A program made the translations under genes and the position numbers. Source: Rhizobium sp. WYCCWR10014 (GTDB lineage: Bacteria > Pseudomonadota > Alphaproteobacteria > Rhizobiales > Rhizobiaceae). Taken from it: a stretch of DNA of 64,000 nucleotides. The notes under the pieces were generated by a model, which was given only the letters and a program-made list of their open reading frames with translations, did not search any database and was not told where the DNA came from. The stretch spans positions 47,656 through 111,655 of the forward strand of contig NZ_LXFU01000042.1 of NCBI RefSeq assembly GCF_001657485.1, given 5' to 3'. Positions 9,224 through 17,208 of the stretch are shown one piece after another; position 1 is the stretch's first letter, and every line of letters starts with the position of its first letter.

Positions 9224-11538
9224 GCGGTATTGTCTTCCAAGTCGACACCTCGCGTGTTCTGGCGATCCTCGCGAATGAAATCTACGATTCACCATTCGCC
9301 ATGCTGCGGGAAAATCTGCAGAATGCCTATGACGCCGTCCGCCAGCGCTTCGCTGCCGATGGGATGCTCAAGGAGGGGGGGAAGATCTCCGTAGCAATCG
9401 CCGGGCAAACAATCTCGATCACCGACAATGGCATCGGAATGAGAGAGGAAACGTTGCGCGAGAACTTCTGGAAGGCAGGCTCCAGCGGAAAGAGATCTGA
9501 CAATGCCAGAAAGGCCGGCGTCGTTGGAACCTTCGGCATCGGCGCGATGGCGAATTTTGGTGTGTGCTCTTCTCTAGAGGTCGTGACGCGCGCGGTTGGG
9601 CAGGAAAAGGTGCTACGCAGCGTGGCAGAACTAGCATCCCTTCAGATTGGCGAGGAGTGCATAAGCTTTGAGACGATAGATACCGATCACGATTTCGGAA
9701 CTACGATTAAGGCGACCTTAGACGGCCAGAACGTAATCTCAGAAGCACAAGCAATCGCCTACCTTCGCCCATATGTACGCATGTTGCCGGTCCCTGTCGT
9801 TGTGAACGACACCCTGATAAGCGGGGAAAATATCGACGGTTTCGTCGACAGCCGTAGTTTTTCGCAAATCGCCGCGAAGGCTTGGACCGATAAGGTCGTG
9901 ACTGCCACCTTTACGACGAGCATCGACCCCAATGCACAGGCTCTCGTCCATGTCGCCAACATAAAGATCGGCGGACAGGACGTCGACGGTTCCATGGTTC
10001 TTTTACAGGGCAGTGGGCAGCTAATGGGCTTGCGATCATTCTTCGGTTTGGCTCCGGTACCTGCAGTGGGCCACTATCGCTTCGGTGGCTTCGCAAACCT
10101 TAGCTTCCTGCATCCAACGGCCGGGCGCGAAGCGCTCAGCCGAGACAGCATCGAACAGGTCAACAGATTGATCACGCTTGCTGAATACGCTGCCTCTGAT
10201 GCGATCGGTCGATCGTCTCTGGCTGATCGGAGCAATGCTTTTTTGAGCTGGATAGTGCCCAATAGCCGCTATGATCTCGCGGACAATATTACCATTGCCG
10301 CTCACCCCGGCAGCCAAACGATAACTTTGGGGCAATTGAAAGCGACGGTCGCCGATCAGAATTATCTCTACTATCCAGGTACCGTATCAGGTGTCATAAA
10401 CACGTTTGCCAATGAGAGCTGCACCGTCCTGCAAGTGTCGCAGAACAATCCGCGCCGGCGCGTCCAGACGCACTACGTTTCTGAAATCCTGAAAATCAAA
10501 CCCGTTCCCGCCTCCGCGCAGATCATCAAGACGTACACCAGGGACGACCTCAGTTTTGCGGAGCTCGCATTTGTTCTTAAGGTTGCTTCGACTATCCGAG
10601 ATGACTACCTCTTGCCGTCTATTGACGTGGGCTTTGCCGATATTTCCCATAACGTGACCGTGCTGGTCGAAAAGATCGATGAGACTCTTAAGGTTTTGAT
10701 CTCCAAGACCAGTGCGTCGATCGTTCCCGTGCTCGGTGTCTACAAGACGGCCTACGAGCTATTTGAGCCGTTTATCAAGGATTATGTGAGGGTCAACATC
10801 TATCCCTCGATCCAACCTTACGTGCCGAGTTCCACTAAAGGCGGTGTAGAGGCTTTGCATAAGCTGCTGCTCAAGAACCGCGAATTATATCGCTATGAAC
10901 TGTCAGAGCGGGGAGAAGTCGAAGGTGTTCTGGGGGAGGAGCTTGCTGGCGATAAGAGCTTTGCCCGGGTGATCCAAGAGGTAAGACTCAAGCGCAGGCC
11001 CCAAAGTCAGAAAGTTTCGGCCGAACAGGTCGGACGCATCGAAACTGAGCTTCCTGGGATCGAGGAAGTGCCTTTGTACTTCCCGCAGTCGGATGTCGCT
11101 GCGGATGACGGCGAATACGATGCCGCACCGCCAATCATCAGGGATACTGTCAAGTCAGAAATGAAAATTCTGACCACCAGCGAACACTACCCGATGCTCA
11201 ATAATTTCACGATGTTCCTCGGTCTTTCCGATAAGCTGATGAAGAGCGAGGCTGAGTTTTTTCGTCGTCCGCATTCGACACGCATCATCTGGGGAGGACA
11301 GCGTGTCGTCTATATCTTCACGGAAGAAACCGAAACACTAAGCCTTTACTATGACATCGAGCTTCAGGGGCAGATCGAAAAGTCGAAGACTGGCGGTTCG
11401 ATGTTCCCGACCACGACAATCGTCACTGACGGTCGCGTCTTCATCCCGATACCTGATGCCCTGAAAGACAATTTCCAAGTTGGCGACACGCCGAAAGAGT
11501 TTTTCGTCCGCTTCGATATTTTGAGTGCGGGCATTTAA
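9220..11538 (+). CDS. Hsp90-like (GHKL) ATPase domain protein
   Basis: 772-aa protein whose first ~200 residues carry the GHKL ATP-binding fold: ENLQNAYDAV at 31-40 (catalytic Glu31, Asn35, Asp38), DNGIGM at 69-74 and GTFGIGAMANFG at 103-114, the equivalents of the HtpG motifs. The remaining ~550 residues do not match the HtpG middle and C-terminal domains that I can recognise and carry no chaperone signature, so it is not a housekeeping HtpG. It is coupled to the phosphoesterase by a 4-base overlap. By analogy with other standalone GHKL proteins in bacterial conflict islands it could sense or remodel a target and control the phosphoesterase. Family of the N-terminus sure; role inferred. Confidence 0.85.
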   Translation: MSGIVFQVDTSRVLAILANEIYDSPFAMLRENLQNAYDAVRQRFAADGMLKEGGKISVAIAGQTISITDNGIGMREETLRENFWKAGSSGKRSDNARKAGVVGTFGIGAMANFGVCSSLEVVTRAVGQEKVLRSVAELASLQIGEECISFETIDTDHDFGTTIKATLDGQNVISEAQAIAYLRPYVRMLPVPVVVNDTLISGENIDGFVDSRSFSQIAAKAWTDKVVTATFTTSIDPNAQALVHVANIKIGGQDVDGSMVLLQGSGQLMGLRSFFGLAPVPAVGHYRFGGFANLSFLHPTAGREALSRDSIEQVNRLITLAEYAASDAIGRSSLADRSNAFLSWIVPNSRYDLADNITIAAHPGSQTITLGQLKATVADQNYLYYPGTVSGVINTFANESCTVLQVSQNNPRRRVQTHYVSEILKIKPVPASAQIIKTYTRDDLSFAELAFVLKVASTIRDDYLLPSIDVGFADISHNVTVLVEKIDETLKVLISKTSASIVPVLGVYKTAYELFEPFIKDYVRVNIYPSIQPYVPSSTKGGVEALHKLLLKNRELYRYELSERGEVEGVLGEELAGDKSFARVIQEVRLKRRPQSQKVSAEQVGRIETELPGIEEVPLYFPQSDVAADDGEYDAAPPIIRDTVKSEMKILTTSEHYPMLNNFTMFLGLSDKLMKSEAEFFRRPHSTRIIWGGQRVVYIFTEETETLSLYYDIELQGQIEKSKTGGSMFPTTTIVTDGRVFIPIPDALKDNFQVGDTPKEFFVRFDILSAGI

Positions 11539-12078
11539 GCGTGGATGCTGGGTAATGCTGTTGATCGATCACAAGCCGATGGTCCTACAGTTCGGGCCGA
11601 AGGTGATCCATCGCATTAAGGCTCGCGATCAGCGAAACATTCCGTTCAAGAGCGTAGCCAACCGCACACGTCATGCGCGGAAATCAATTCGTGGGCGTCT
11701 ACAGTTCCAAGCGATTACGCTCGGCGCTCGAATATCGATCACCAGAGCAATCTGAAACCCAAATTGCGCAGTAGGCGGCTGAGTTTAATGCAGGCTCGCT
11801 GCTCCAGCCGGAGGGGTTCACTCTAACTTACGGTCACATCTAAGCAACTCAACTAAAGCAATATTGTCAAAGTGTTATCGAGCTTATGAGCCATTTGAAA
11901 TGACGGGCCGATGGTTCACATCCCTTCAAGGCGAGAGGCAATGTCTCCTCCCTCCGGCTGTTCGCTAACCCTCCACTGCATCGGAAGTCGCTCCGAATCC
12001 TGGAAAGAACTCCGACGCAACGGAGATCAGCCGCTGGGTCAATGGGGGCGCCAATGGCGATTTGGCTCAGGCACGTTT
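11539..12078. other. Intergenic between convergent modules
   Basis: 540 bases between the GHKL gene (+) and the patatin gene (-). No gene supported. It contains 11913-11933 (ggttcacatc then ccttcaaggcg), which matches 18 of 21 positions of the right island repeat at 37939 and may be a further degenerate copy. Confidence 0.4.
11913..11933 (+). repeat. Third, degenerate copy of the tRNA-like repeat
   Basis: Matches the right island repeat at 18 of 21 positions, including the shared ttcaaggcg. It lies exactly between the phosphoesterase/Hsp90 module and the patatin module, so it may mark a junction of stacked insertions. Chance similarity is not excluded. Confidence 0.3.
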
Positions 12079-13785
12079 TCAGTAATCCATCCTGGCCACC
12101 GAGCGAATCCTGCTGCGGCTAGTTGGCAGATGATTTGCAAACCCATCGAGCGGCTGCAAAGCCCGAAACTTCGCGCCGAGGGCTGCGATCTCCTCCGCGC
12201 GTTCCCGCAGGATGTGACGTTCCTCTTCCGTCAGTTCCTTGTAGGAGGACGGTGCATATTCGGTCGCAATCGCTGCATAACTTAGCGAGCCGGGTTCGGG
12301 TGCTTCCGCGTAGGCAGCCGCGAAATCGCGCAACATTTCCTCAAGTGCTCGCACTTCGACCAGGTAACGTCGCCACTTATGTTCATTGAGGTCGAAGTCG
12401 CTGTTGATTAGGTCTCCCGCGATCTCTCCAAAATTGGTCAGCTCTGTGATGCGAGCTGGGGGCATTTCGAGATTGAGCCCGCCCTCTTCCGTCTTCAGAT
12501 TGACCGTCACGATCCGTTCGCGATAACCGGCGAGGATCGACTGGAGCGAATCCTGCCAGTCTTTGGCACTGTCGAAGAGTGCGAACACGAAGCCGAAAAG
12601 GCCTGTAAAACCGCGCGTTGGCAGGAGTTGTCCCTGTGTCGCCTTTGCGGGGAGAACCACCCGCGTTTCGCCCGTAGTGCCAGGCTTTTCTCGCATGGGA
12701 TTGTATTCGCCAAGGGAGATGCCAAAAGTCGGGCGGGACGGCAGGAACCGGTCGAAGAAGTGCACCGGAAAGTTGGAAGACAAGCCACCATCGGAAAACA
12801 TACAGCGGACGAGCTTGTGCTGATCGTCTACACCAACGAGCGTGTAGTCGTTTCGATAAAGCGGGACGGCAGAAATCAATGCCGGGAAGCTGAGGCTCAT
12901 GCGTGCCAGAACCACTAACGGGAGATTTTCAATCTTGAATGGGTAAAGATCTGTCGATCCTTGCTTTGACGCCGTCAGCATTGCGTCTACAACCCGGCCC
13001 GGGAAAAGAGTTCGAAATTCCCGTTCCGAGAAATAGTGCAGATTGTTCTCCATCGGTAGAACGTAGGGTCGGTGCGAGGTGATGTCCGTCGTCACAGTCT
13101 GGACTTTGATTCCGCGCGTTTCCAGATCCTTGATGCCGAGAGGCGCCCCAGTGGCAGGATGCCCGGCGACACGATCGATCGTGTCGGTCAGCCACTCGGT
13201 CAGGGCAGGGTGTCCAACCGCTGAATAGGCTTGGGTCATGCCGTTGCAGAGACCGTAGTCGGCCTGTGGAAGGCGTCGCGCAACGTCGCGCGCGGCGACA
13301 AAGCCTGCGGTGGCCACCGGAAAAAGCACGAGCAGGAACATAAGCAGGAGGACTGCGAGGATCGTCGCCGGTATTGAATGCGAGATCAACGGTATCATGA
13401 CGGCAACAATGACGGCAGGCACGAGGCCGGCCAGCGCTGGCATCGAGTAGCCTTTGAAGAGCGCGAGGACTGTACCCAAGATGCTTTTCGACATGGCCGC
13501 CAGCATCAGATTGAAGACCGGTCGCAGTTCCGGTCGGGGCTGAAATTTCTCCAGGAGCGTTGCTGACAGCTGTTTTGGGAGTGCCTCGATCTTCTCGAAC
13601 CCGCCGTCAGCCCGCCCGTACTCAGCCGCCGCCGTAACGACTGCGGCAATCGCACCGGCAGATGTGCCGCCGATATTGCAAAAGCGGTATTTATGCGAGA
13701 GTTTTACTGCCGCTTTCGGGTAAACCACACCGCTGGTGATCCCACCTTTCATGACCAAGTCGCAGCTCTGTTCAGGCGCGCTCAT
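12079..13785 (-). CDS. Patatin-like phospholipase with internal membrane segments
   Basis: 568 aa. Predicted lipid acyl hydrolase with the patatin Ser-Asp dyad: GGITSG oxyanion-hole loop at about 14-19, nucleophile elbow GTSAG with Ser42, and the DGG motif with Asp332. Two or three strongly hydrophobic stretches between about residues 100 and 170 should place it at the membrane. It starts 12 bases after the stop of the HNH gene and is the last gene of a three-gene operon (HNH-ATPase, HNH, patatin). Patatin effectors that degrade the inner membrane are established in defence systems such as CBASS (CapV). No nucleotide cyclase is seen here, so how this one would be triggered is open. Confidence 0.88.
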   Translation of the reverse strand: MSAPEQSCDLVMKGGITSGVVYPKAAVKLSHKYRFCNIGGTSAGAIAAVVTAAAEYGRADGGFEKIEALPKQLSATLLEKFQPRPELRPVFNLMLAAMSKSILGTVLALFKGYSMPALAGLVPAVIVAVMIPLISHSIPATILAVLLLMFLLVLFPVATAGFVAARDVARRLPQADYGLCNGMTQAYSAVGHPALTEWLTDTIDRVAGHPATGAPLGIKDLETRGIKVQTVTTDITSHRPYVLPMENNLHYFSEREFRTLFPGRVVDAMLTASKQGSTDLYPFKIENLPLVVLARMSLSFPALISAVPLYRNDYTLVGVDDQHKLVRCMFSDGGLSSNFPVHFFDRFLPSRPTFGISLGEYNPMREKPGTTGETRVVLPAKATQGQLLPTRGFTGLFGFVFALFDSAKDWQDSLQSILAGYRERIVTVNLKTEEGGLNLEMPPARITELTNFGEIAGDLINSDFDLNEHKWRRYLVEVRALEEMLRDFAAAYAEAPEPGSLSYAAIATEYAPSSYKELTEEERHILRERAEEIAALGAKFRALQPLDGFANHLPTSRSRIRSVARMDY

Positions 13786-13797
13786 GTCCCATCTCCC

Positions 13798-14769
13798 TCA
13801 GTTGGTTTCAAGCGTCTTCAACCAAGCCTTCACGAGGCTCGAGTAGGGTTGGTCCGGCTCCGCCATCGCGCGGATTTCATCGAGGATCTGGTTGATCAGG
13901 AGATCGAGCCGCGCGCCCATCGTCTTGTTCTCTTGATCACGGCTGGCAAGCAGTGTCTCCGAGATCTTGCCGATTTCGTCGATCAACCGGCTCAGGAAAT
14001 CGAGCTGGCGCAGGATCCGGGTTCGCTCCTGGACCAATCCAAGCCGATTCAAGCCATAGACATGGATCGATGTTAGGCCCCGCCGGGAGGGGACGTTGTT
14101 CTTGAAGGTTGGAAGGACGAGGCCAAGGGGGGCGCGGCGGTCGATGTGGAACACCAGATGCTCCTCCGGATCGTCCACGCAGGGGTTGATAAGATCGGGC
14201 TGCTCGTCGATGCTGGGAAACTCCGCCGTCGCCCTGGCCGCGCCGGCGATTGGAAACAAGTCCTGCTTGCCGAGCGATGCCTTGACCCCTTGCATTTCGG
14301 GGGCCGCCAGAAGTTGCGCGAGGCTCTCAGGGAATCTCGGCAAGTCCTGCCAACGCCGGCGATTGCAATCGATGCAGCTTGGCAGCAGGTTGTCCCATAG
14401 CATCGCAAGCCACCAGTAGCCGGGATGATTGGCAACGCCGGCGATGCGCCCCTTCGGCCGGTAATGCTCGACATCGACCGGCGCTTGGCTGGCGTACCGG
14501 CTTTCGCAATAAGCGCATTTTCCGAAGAACAGCTTATCGAGCGCGTACTTGACAGCCTCATCGGAGTAGGCGCTGAAATCGAACGTCTTTTCCTTCTTCT
14601 TCCTAGTTTTCGTGGTTGGAGCCGGAGCGCCGGCAGTGATTGCCGCGGCTTCTGCCTTCGCCTGCGCCTCGAAGAAGACCTTCGCCTTCGACAGTTCCTT
14701 GCCGCCGCGGCTCTTATTGCCGACAAGGACCGTCGGCGTCGAAACCAGGGCCCGATCGACGCGCCGCAT
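13798..14769 (-). CDS. HNH endonuclease, PtuB/TIGR02646-like
   Basis: 323 aa. Zinc-finger HNH core: CAYC (Cys85, Cys88), EHYRPKG with catalytic His102, WDNLLP with Asn127, and CIDCN (Cys132, Cys135, Asn136). The ~60 residues before it are Lys/Ala-rich. The arrangement is that of the HNH partners of Septu-type and retron-associated ATPases (PtuB-like). Its ATG overlaps the stop of the upstream ATPase by one base (TAATG at 14771-14767), which implies coupled expression and probably a complex. Predicted to cut DNA or RNA when licensed by the ATPase. The family is well supported; the target is unknown. Confidence 0.85.
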   Translation of the reverse strand: MRRVDRALVSTPTVLVGNKSRGGKELSKAKVFFEAQAKAEAAAITAGAPAPTTKTRKKKEKTFDFSAYSDEAVKYALDKLFFGKCAYCESRYASQAPVDVEHYRPKGRIAGVANHPGYWWLAMLWDNLLPSCIDCNRRRWQDLPRFPESLAQLLAAPEMQGVKASLGKQDLFPIAGAARATAEFPSIDEQPDLINPCVDDPEEHLVFHIDRRAPLGLVLPTFKNNVPSRRGLTSIHVYGLNRLGLVQERTRILRQLDFLSRLIDEIGKISETLLASRDQENKTMGARLDLLINQILDEIRAMAEPDQPYSSLVKAWLKTLETN

Positions 14770-16901
14770 TAGATGCCCTCCAGGACGGTCAGGATCCGCC
14801 GCTTCGTTTCGTCACGGAGGTCCTCGCGTAGCTTGCCGGCAAGGTTGCGGCGTTTAACGAGATAGTCCGCAACGGCCTCCTGCACGAGCCGGGCAGCCTC
14901 GCTCATGCCGACCGGAAGGGCATCCACCACCTGTCTTCGGATCGCATCCATCGCCGCCCTAACGGCCTGGTCCGGCGCACTTCCATCCTTTTTCGCGAGG
15001 TAATCGCCAAGCCGAGCGAGGCTTGCCTCTGTCTCGGGGTCGTCGGTGGAAAACAGGCTGAACAGGTCCGAAGTCAGGAGTTGCTCGATGGTCAACGCCG
15101 ACACCTTCGGCAACTGGGTGAGGCTGTCGACCATCACAGGAATCTGGCCATCGACCAGCTGCCTGGCAACCTTGCTTAGCACCACGACCTCTCCATCGCG
15201 CATTCCCCTGAGACACAACGGATCATGGGTCGTGACGATGAAGGTCATGGCAGGCAGGGCGGTGCGCAGCCCTTTCATGATTTGGATCTTCCAGCGGGGA
15301 TGGAGATGAGCCTCCACCTCATCGATCAGCACGATCCCTTCCGCCGTGGTCAGTGTCGTAAAGCTCGGATTGATGTCGCGATCCATCAGCCATCGCATGA
15401 TGTCGCAGGACAATGCGAGAATGGTGCGAAATCCTGATGAGACGTTCGATAGCGGTGTCCGGCTCTTCTTGCCGGACGCGTCGATCTGCATCTCAACGAA
15501 GCAACGGCCCCTGGCTTCATCGCGATAGATGACGTCGATCTCCTCGGCTGCCCCGAAGATCACCCCGAGCGCCTGGACAACGGAACGATAGTCCGTAGGC
15601 GATAGCCCTAGAAGCCAGTTCTCCGGATTGCTGAGCAGGCTATCGGTATGGAACAGGCTGAGCACGGGTCGAGACGGTTTCCAGGCATGCAGGTCACGCA
15701 CATAATGACGGTAGGCTCCGTAACCGAAGACCAGGGGCAGTCGGGTCTCGCCGGTTTGGGAATAGCCCTTGGCGCCGACCGAGAGTGTCGAGACCTGTCT
15801 ATTGTCGAACTGAAGCCTGACCCTGGCCGATGGCTTCTGTGGCAAGTTCTCCGCACCCATGAAGCTCGGATTCAGCCTCAGGCCACCCGGTTCTTCGACC
15901 AGGTCGGGGCGAGCGTCGGCGCCGATGAGTGCAAGCGCGATGGCCTCCAGGATCGAGCTCTTGCCGGCAGCGTTCTCACCAAGAATCAAAATGGCCTGCG
16001 CCATGCGTTCGGTCGGATCTGGCGCAGCCGGCAGTTTTATAGACAAGGCCTCGATCGCCTTGAAGTTCGTCAGCCGGATTTCCTGCAGGCGAGGTCGTGC
16101 TCCAGCGATGTCGTCTTCCTCGACGATATTCGCAGACGCGGTGATCGCTGCCATCTCTGGGTCGCCGGTATCGGCCTGACGCCTTAGGATCCGCCAGAGG
16201 CCGATGAATTCATTGGTGTCGTTCGGTCCATCGCCCTCGAGTTTTGCATAGTCGTCGAAGGCCTGCTTTCTCCTGCTTCTCAATCGCGTCCGATTGAGCC
16301 GGAAATGTTTGACCGTTTCTTCGCCCCGAGGACTTGCGGCCTGCAGCGACCCGTCTTCACCCGGGACGAGATGGCGGGCAATATCGTCGGCACAGGGATC
16401 AACCAGGAGCGCTGTCTCATCGATCTCAAGCTCCGGCCACGTACCGTCGCCCTTTTCCACGAACCGGGCATATTCTTCCGGCGTAGGAATTTGCATCCTC
16501 TGCCCAGCGACAGGGAAGTAGGTGGTTCGTTTCGGCCTGCAGTCCCCGCAGATCGGATAGAGATTGATCCAGGCGTCCGACAGCCAGCCATAATAAAGAT
16601 GGGCGTCGCGTGTGCGGCCATCCTCCTCGCTTCCGATTGTTGGCTCGGCATCGTTCATCGGCCTGAAGCGGTGCAGAAACATGCTCTTGGGTGCCTGTTC
16701 GCAGAATGCGCACTTTCCCAGAAATATGTGCGAGAGATCACGCATGATCTCCCGTGACTCGAACTGCATGATCGGAACACGAGTCTGTTCGCGCTTCATG
16801 GAATCAAGTTGCAGGTAGCGGAGAAAGGATTGTCGCCTCTCGCTCGCAAGCGAGCCACCAAGGGCAGCAGACGGACTTGGCGCCCGCTCGACGTATCGCA
16901 T
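14769..16901 (-). CDS. ATPase with an N-terminal HNH-like domain (PtuA/OLD-like AAA)
   Basis: 710 aa. The N-terminal ~130 residues repeat the HNH layout of the next gene: CAFC (Cys64, Cys67), HRFRP (His77), WINLYP (Asn113), CGDC (Cys118, Cys121). From about residue 272 there is an SMC/OLD-type ATPase: LTNFKAIE, Walker A GENAAGKS at 308-315, Walker B IVLIDEVEAHLHP with Asp527/Glu528, and the TTHDP switch. ATG 16901 was chosen because it has GGAGG 5 bases upstream and its MRYVERA matches the MRRVDRA start of the sister protein; the frame is open to 16997. In the fused HNH the catalytic His is shifted by one place and the last Asn is Arg, so it may be inactive. First gene of the patatin operon. 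Confidence 0.87.
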   Translation of the reverse strand: MRYVERAPSPSAALGGSLASERRQSFLRYLQLDSMKREQTRVPIMQFESREIMRDLSHIFLGKCAFCEQAPKSMFLHRFRPMNDAEPTIGSEEDGRTRDAHLYYGWLSDAWINLYPICGDCRPKRTTYFPVAGQRMQIPTPEEYARFVEKGDGTWPELEIDETALLVDPCADDIARHLVPGEDGSLQAASPRGEETVKHFRLNRTRLRSRRKQAFDDYAKLEGDGPNDTNEFIGLWRILRRQADTGDPEMAAITASANIVEEDDIAGARPRLQEIRLTNFKAIEALSIKLPAAPDPTERMAQAILILGENAAGKSSILEAIALALIGADARPDLVEEPGGLRLNPSFMGAENLPQKPSARVRLQFDNRQVSTLSVGAKGYSQTGETRLPLVFGYGAYRHYVRDLHAWKPSRPVLSLFHTDSLLSNPENWLLGLSPTDYRSVVQALGVIFGAAEEIDVIYRDEARGRCFVEMQIDASGKKSRTPLSNVSSGFRTILALSCDIMRWLMDRDINPSFTTLTTAEGIVLIDEVEAHLHPRWKIQIMKGLRTALPAMTFIVTTHDPLCLRGMRDGEVVVLSKVARQLVDGQIPVMVDSLTQLPKVSALTIEQLLTSDLFSLFSTDDPETEASLARLGDYLAKKDGSAPDQAVRAAMDAIRRQVVDALPVGMSEAARLVQEAVADYLVKRRNLAGKLREDLRDETKRRILTVLEGI

Positions 16902-17208
16902 GATGTCCTCCCATGGATTCATGCTGACCCTTTGCGATAACACACCTGCGTGTGTGCCGACTATCAGCATGCCTTGCCAACTCCCATGCTGAAACATGTA
17001 TAATTTCGTTCAAAATTGCAACTATAAAGTTAGTTCAAGTATTAAACCGCGCCTTTCTTCCGGAGGATCGTCAACTGCCCGCATAGCTGCCACGAGCAAA
17101 GATCGAACATATCAATCGGCAAAGCGCACTCACGCTCAATACGAATGGGTTCCTATGTTATTTGAACCCCAAGATTCGAAGCCCTACTTAGATACCTGTT
17201 TTATTCCC
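16902..17208. other. AT-richer intergenic gap, promoter side of the HNH-ATPase operon
   Basis: About 300 bases, clearly less GC-rich than the neighbouring genes. It should hold the promoter of the minus-strand HNH-ATPase operon. No gene supported. Confidence 0.4.

Noticed and set aside
9220..11538. Housekeeping HtpG chaperone
   Set aside because: Only the GHKL ATP-binding part matches; the middle and C-terminal Hsp90 domains are not recognisable and the gene is coupled to a phosphoesterase.
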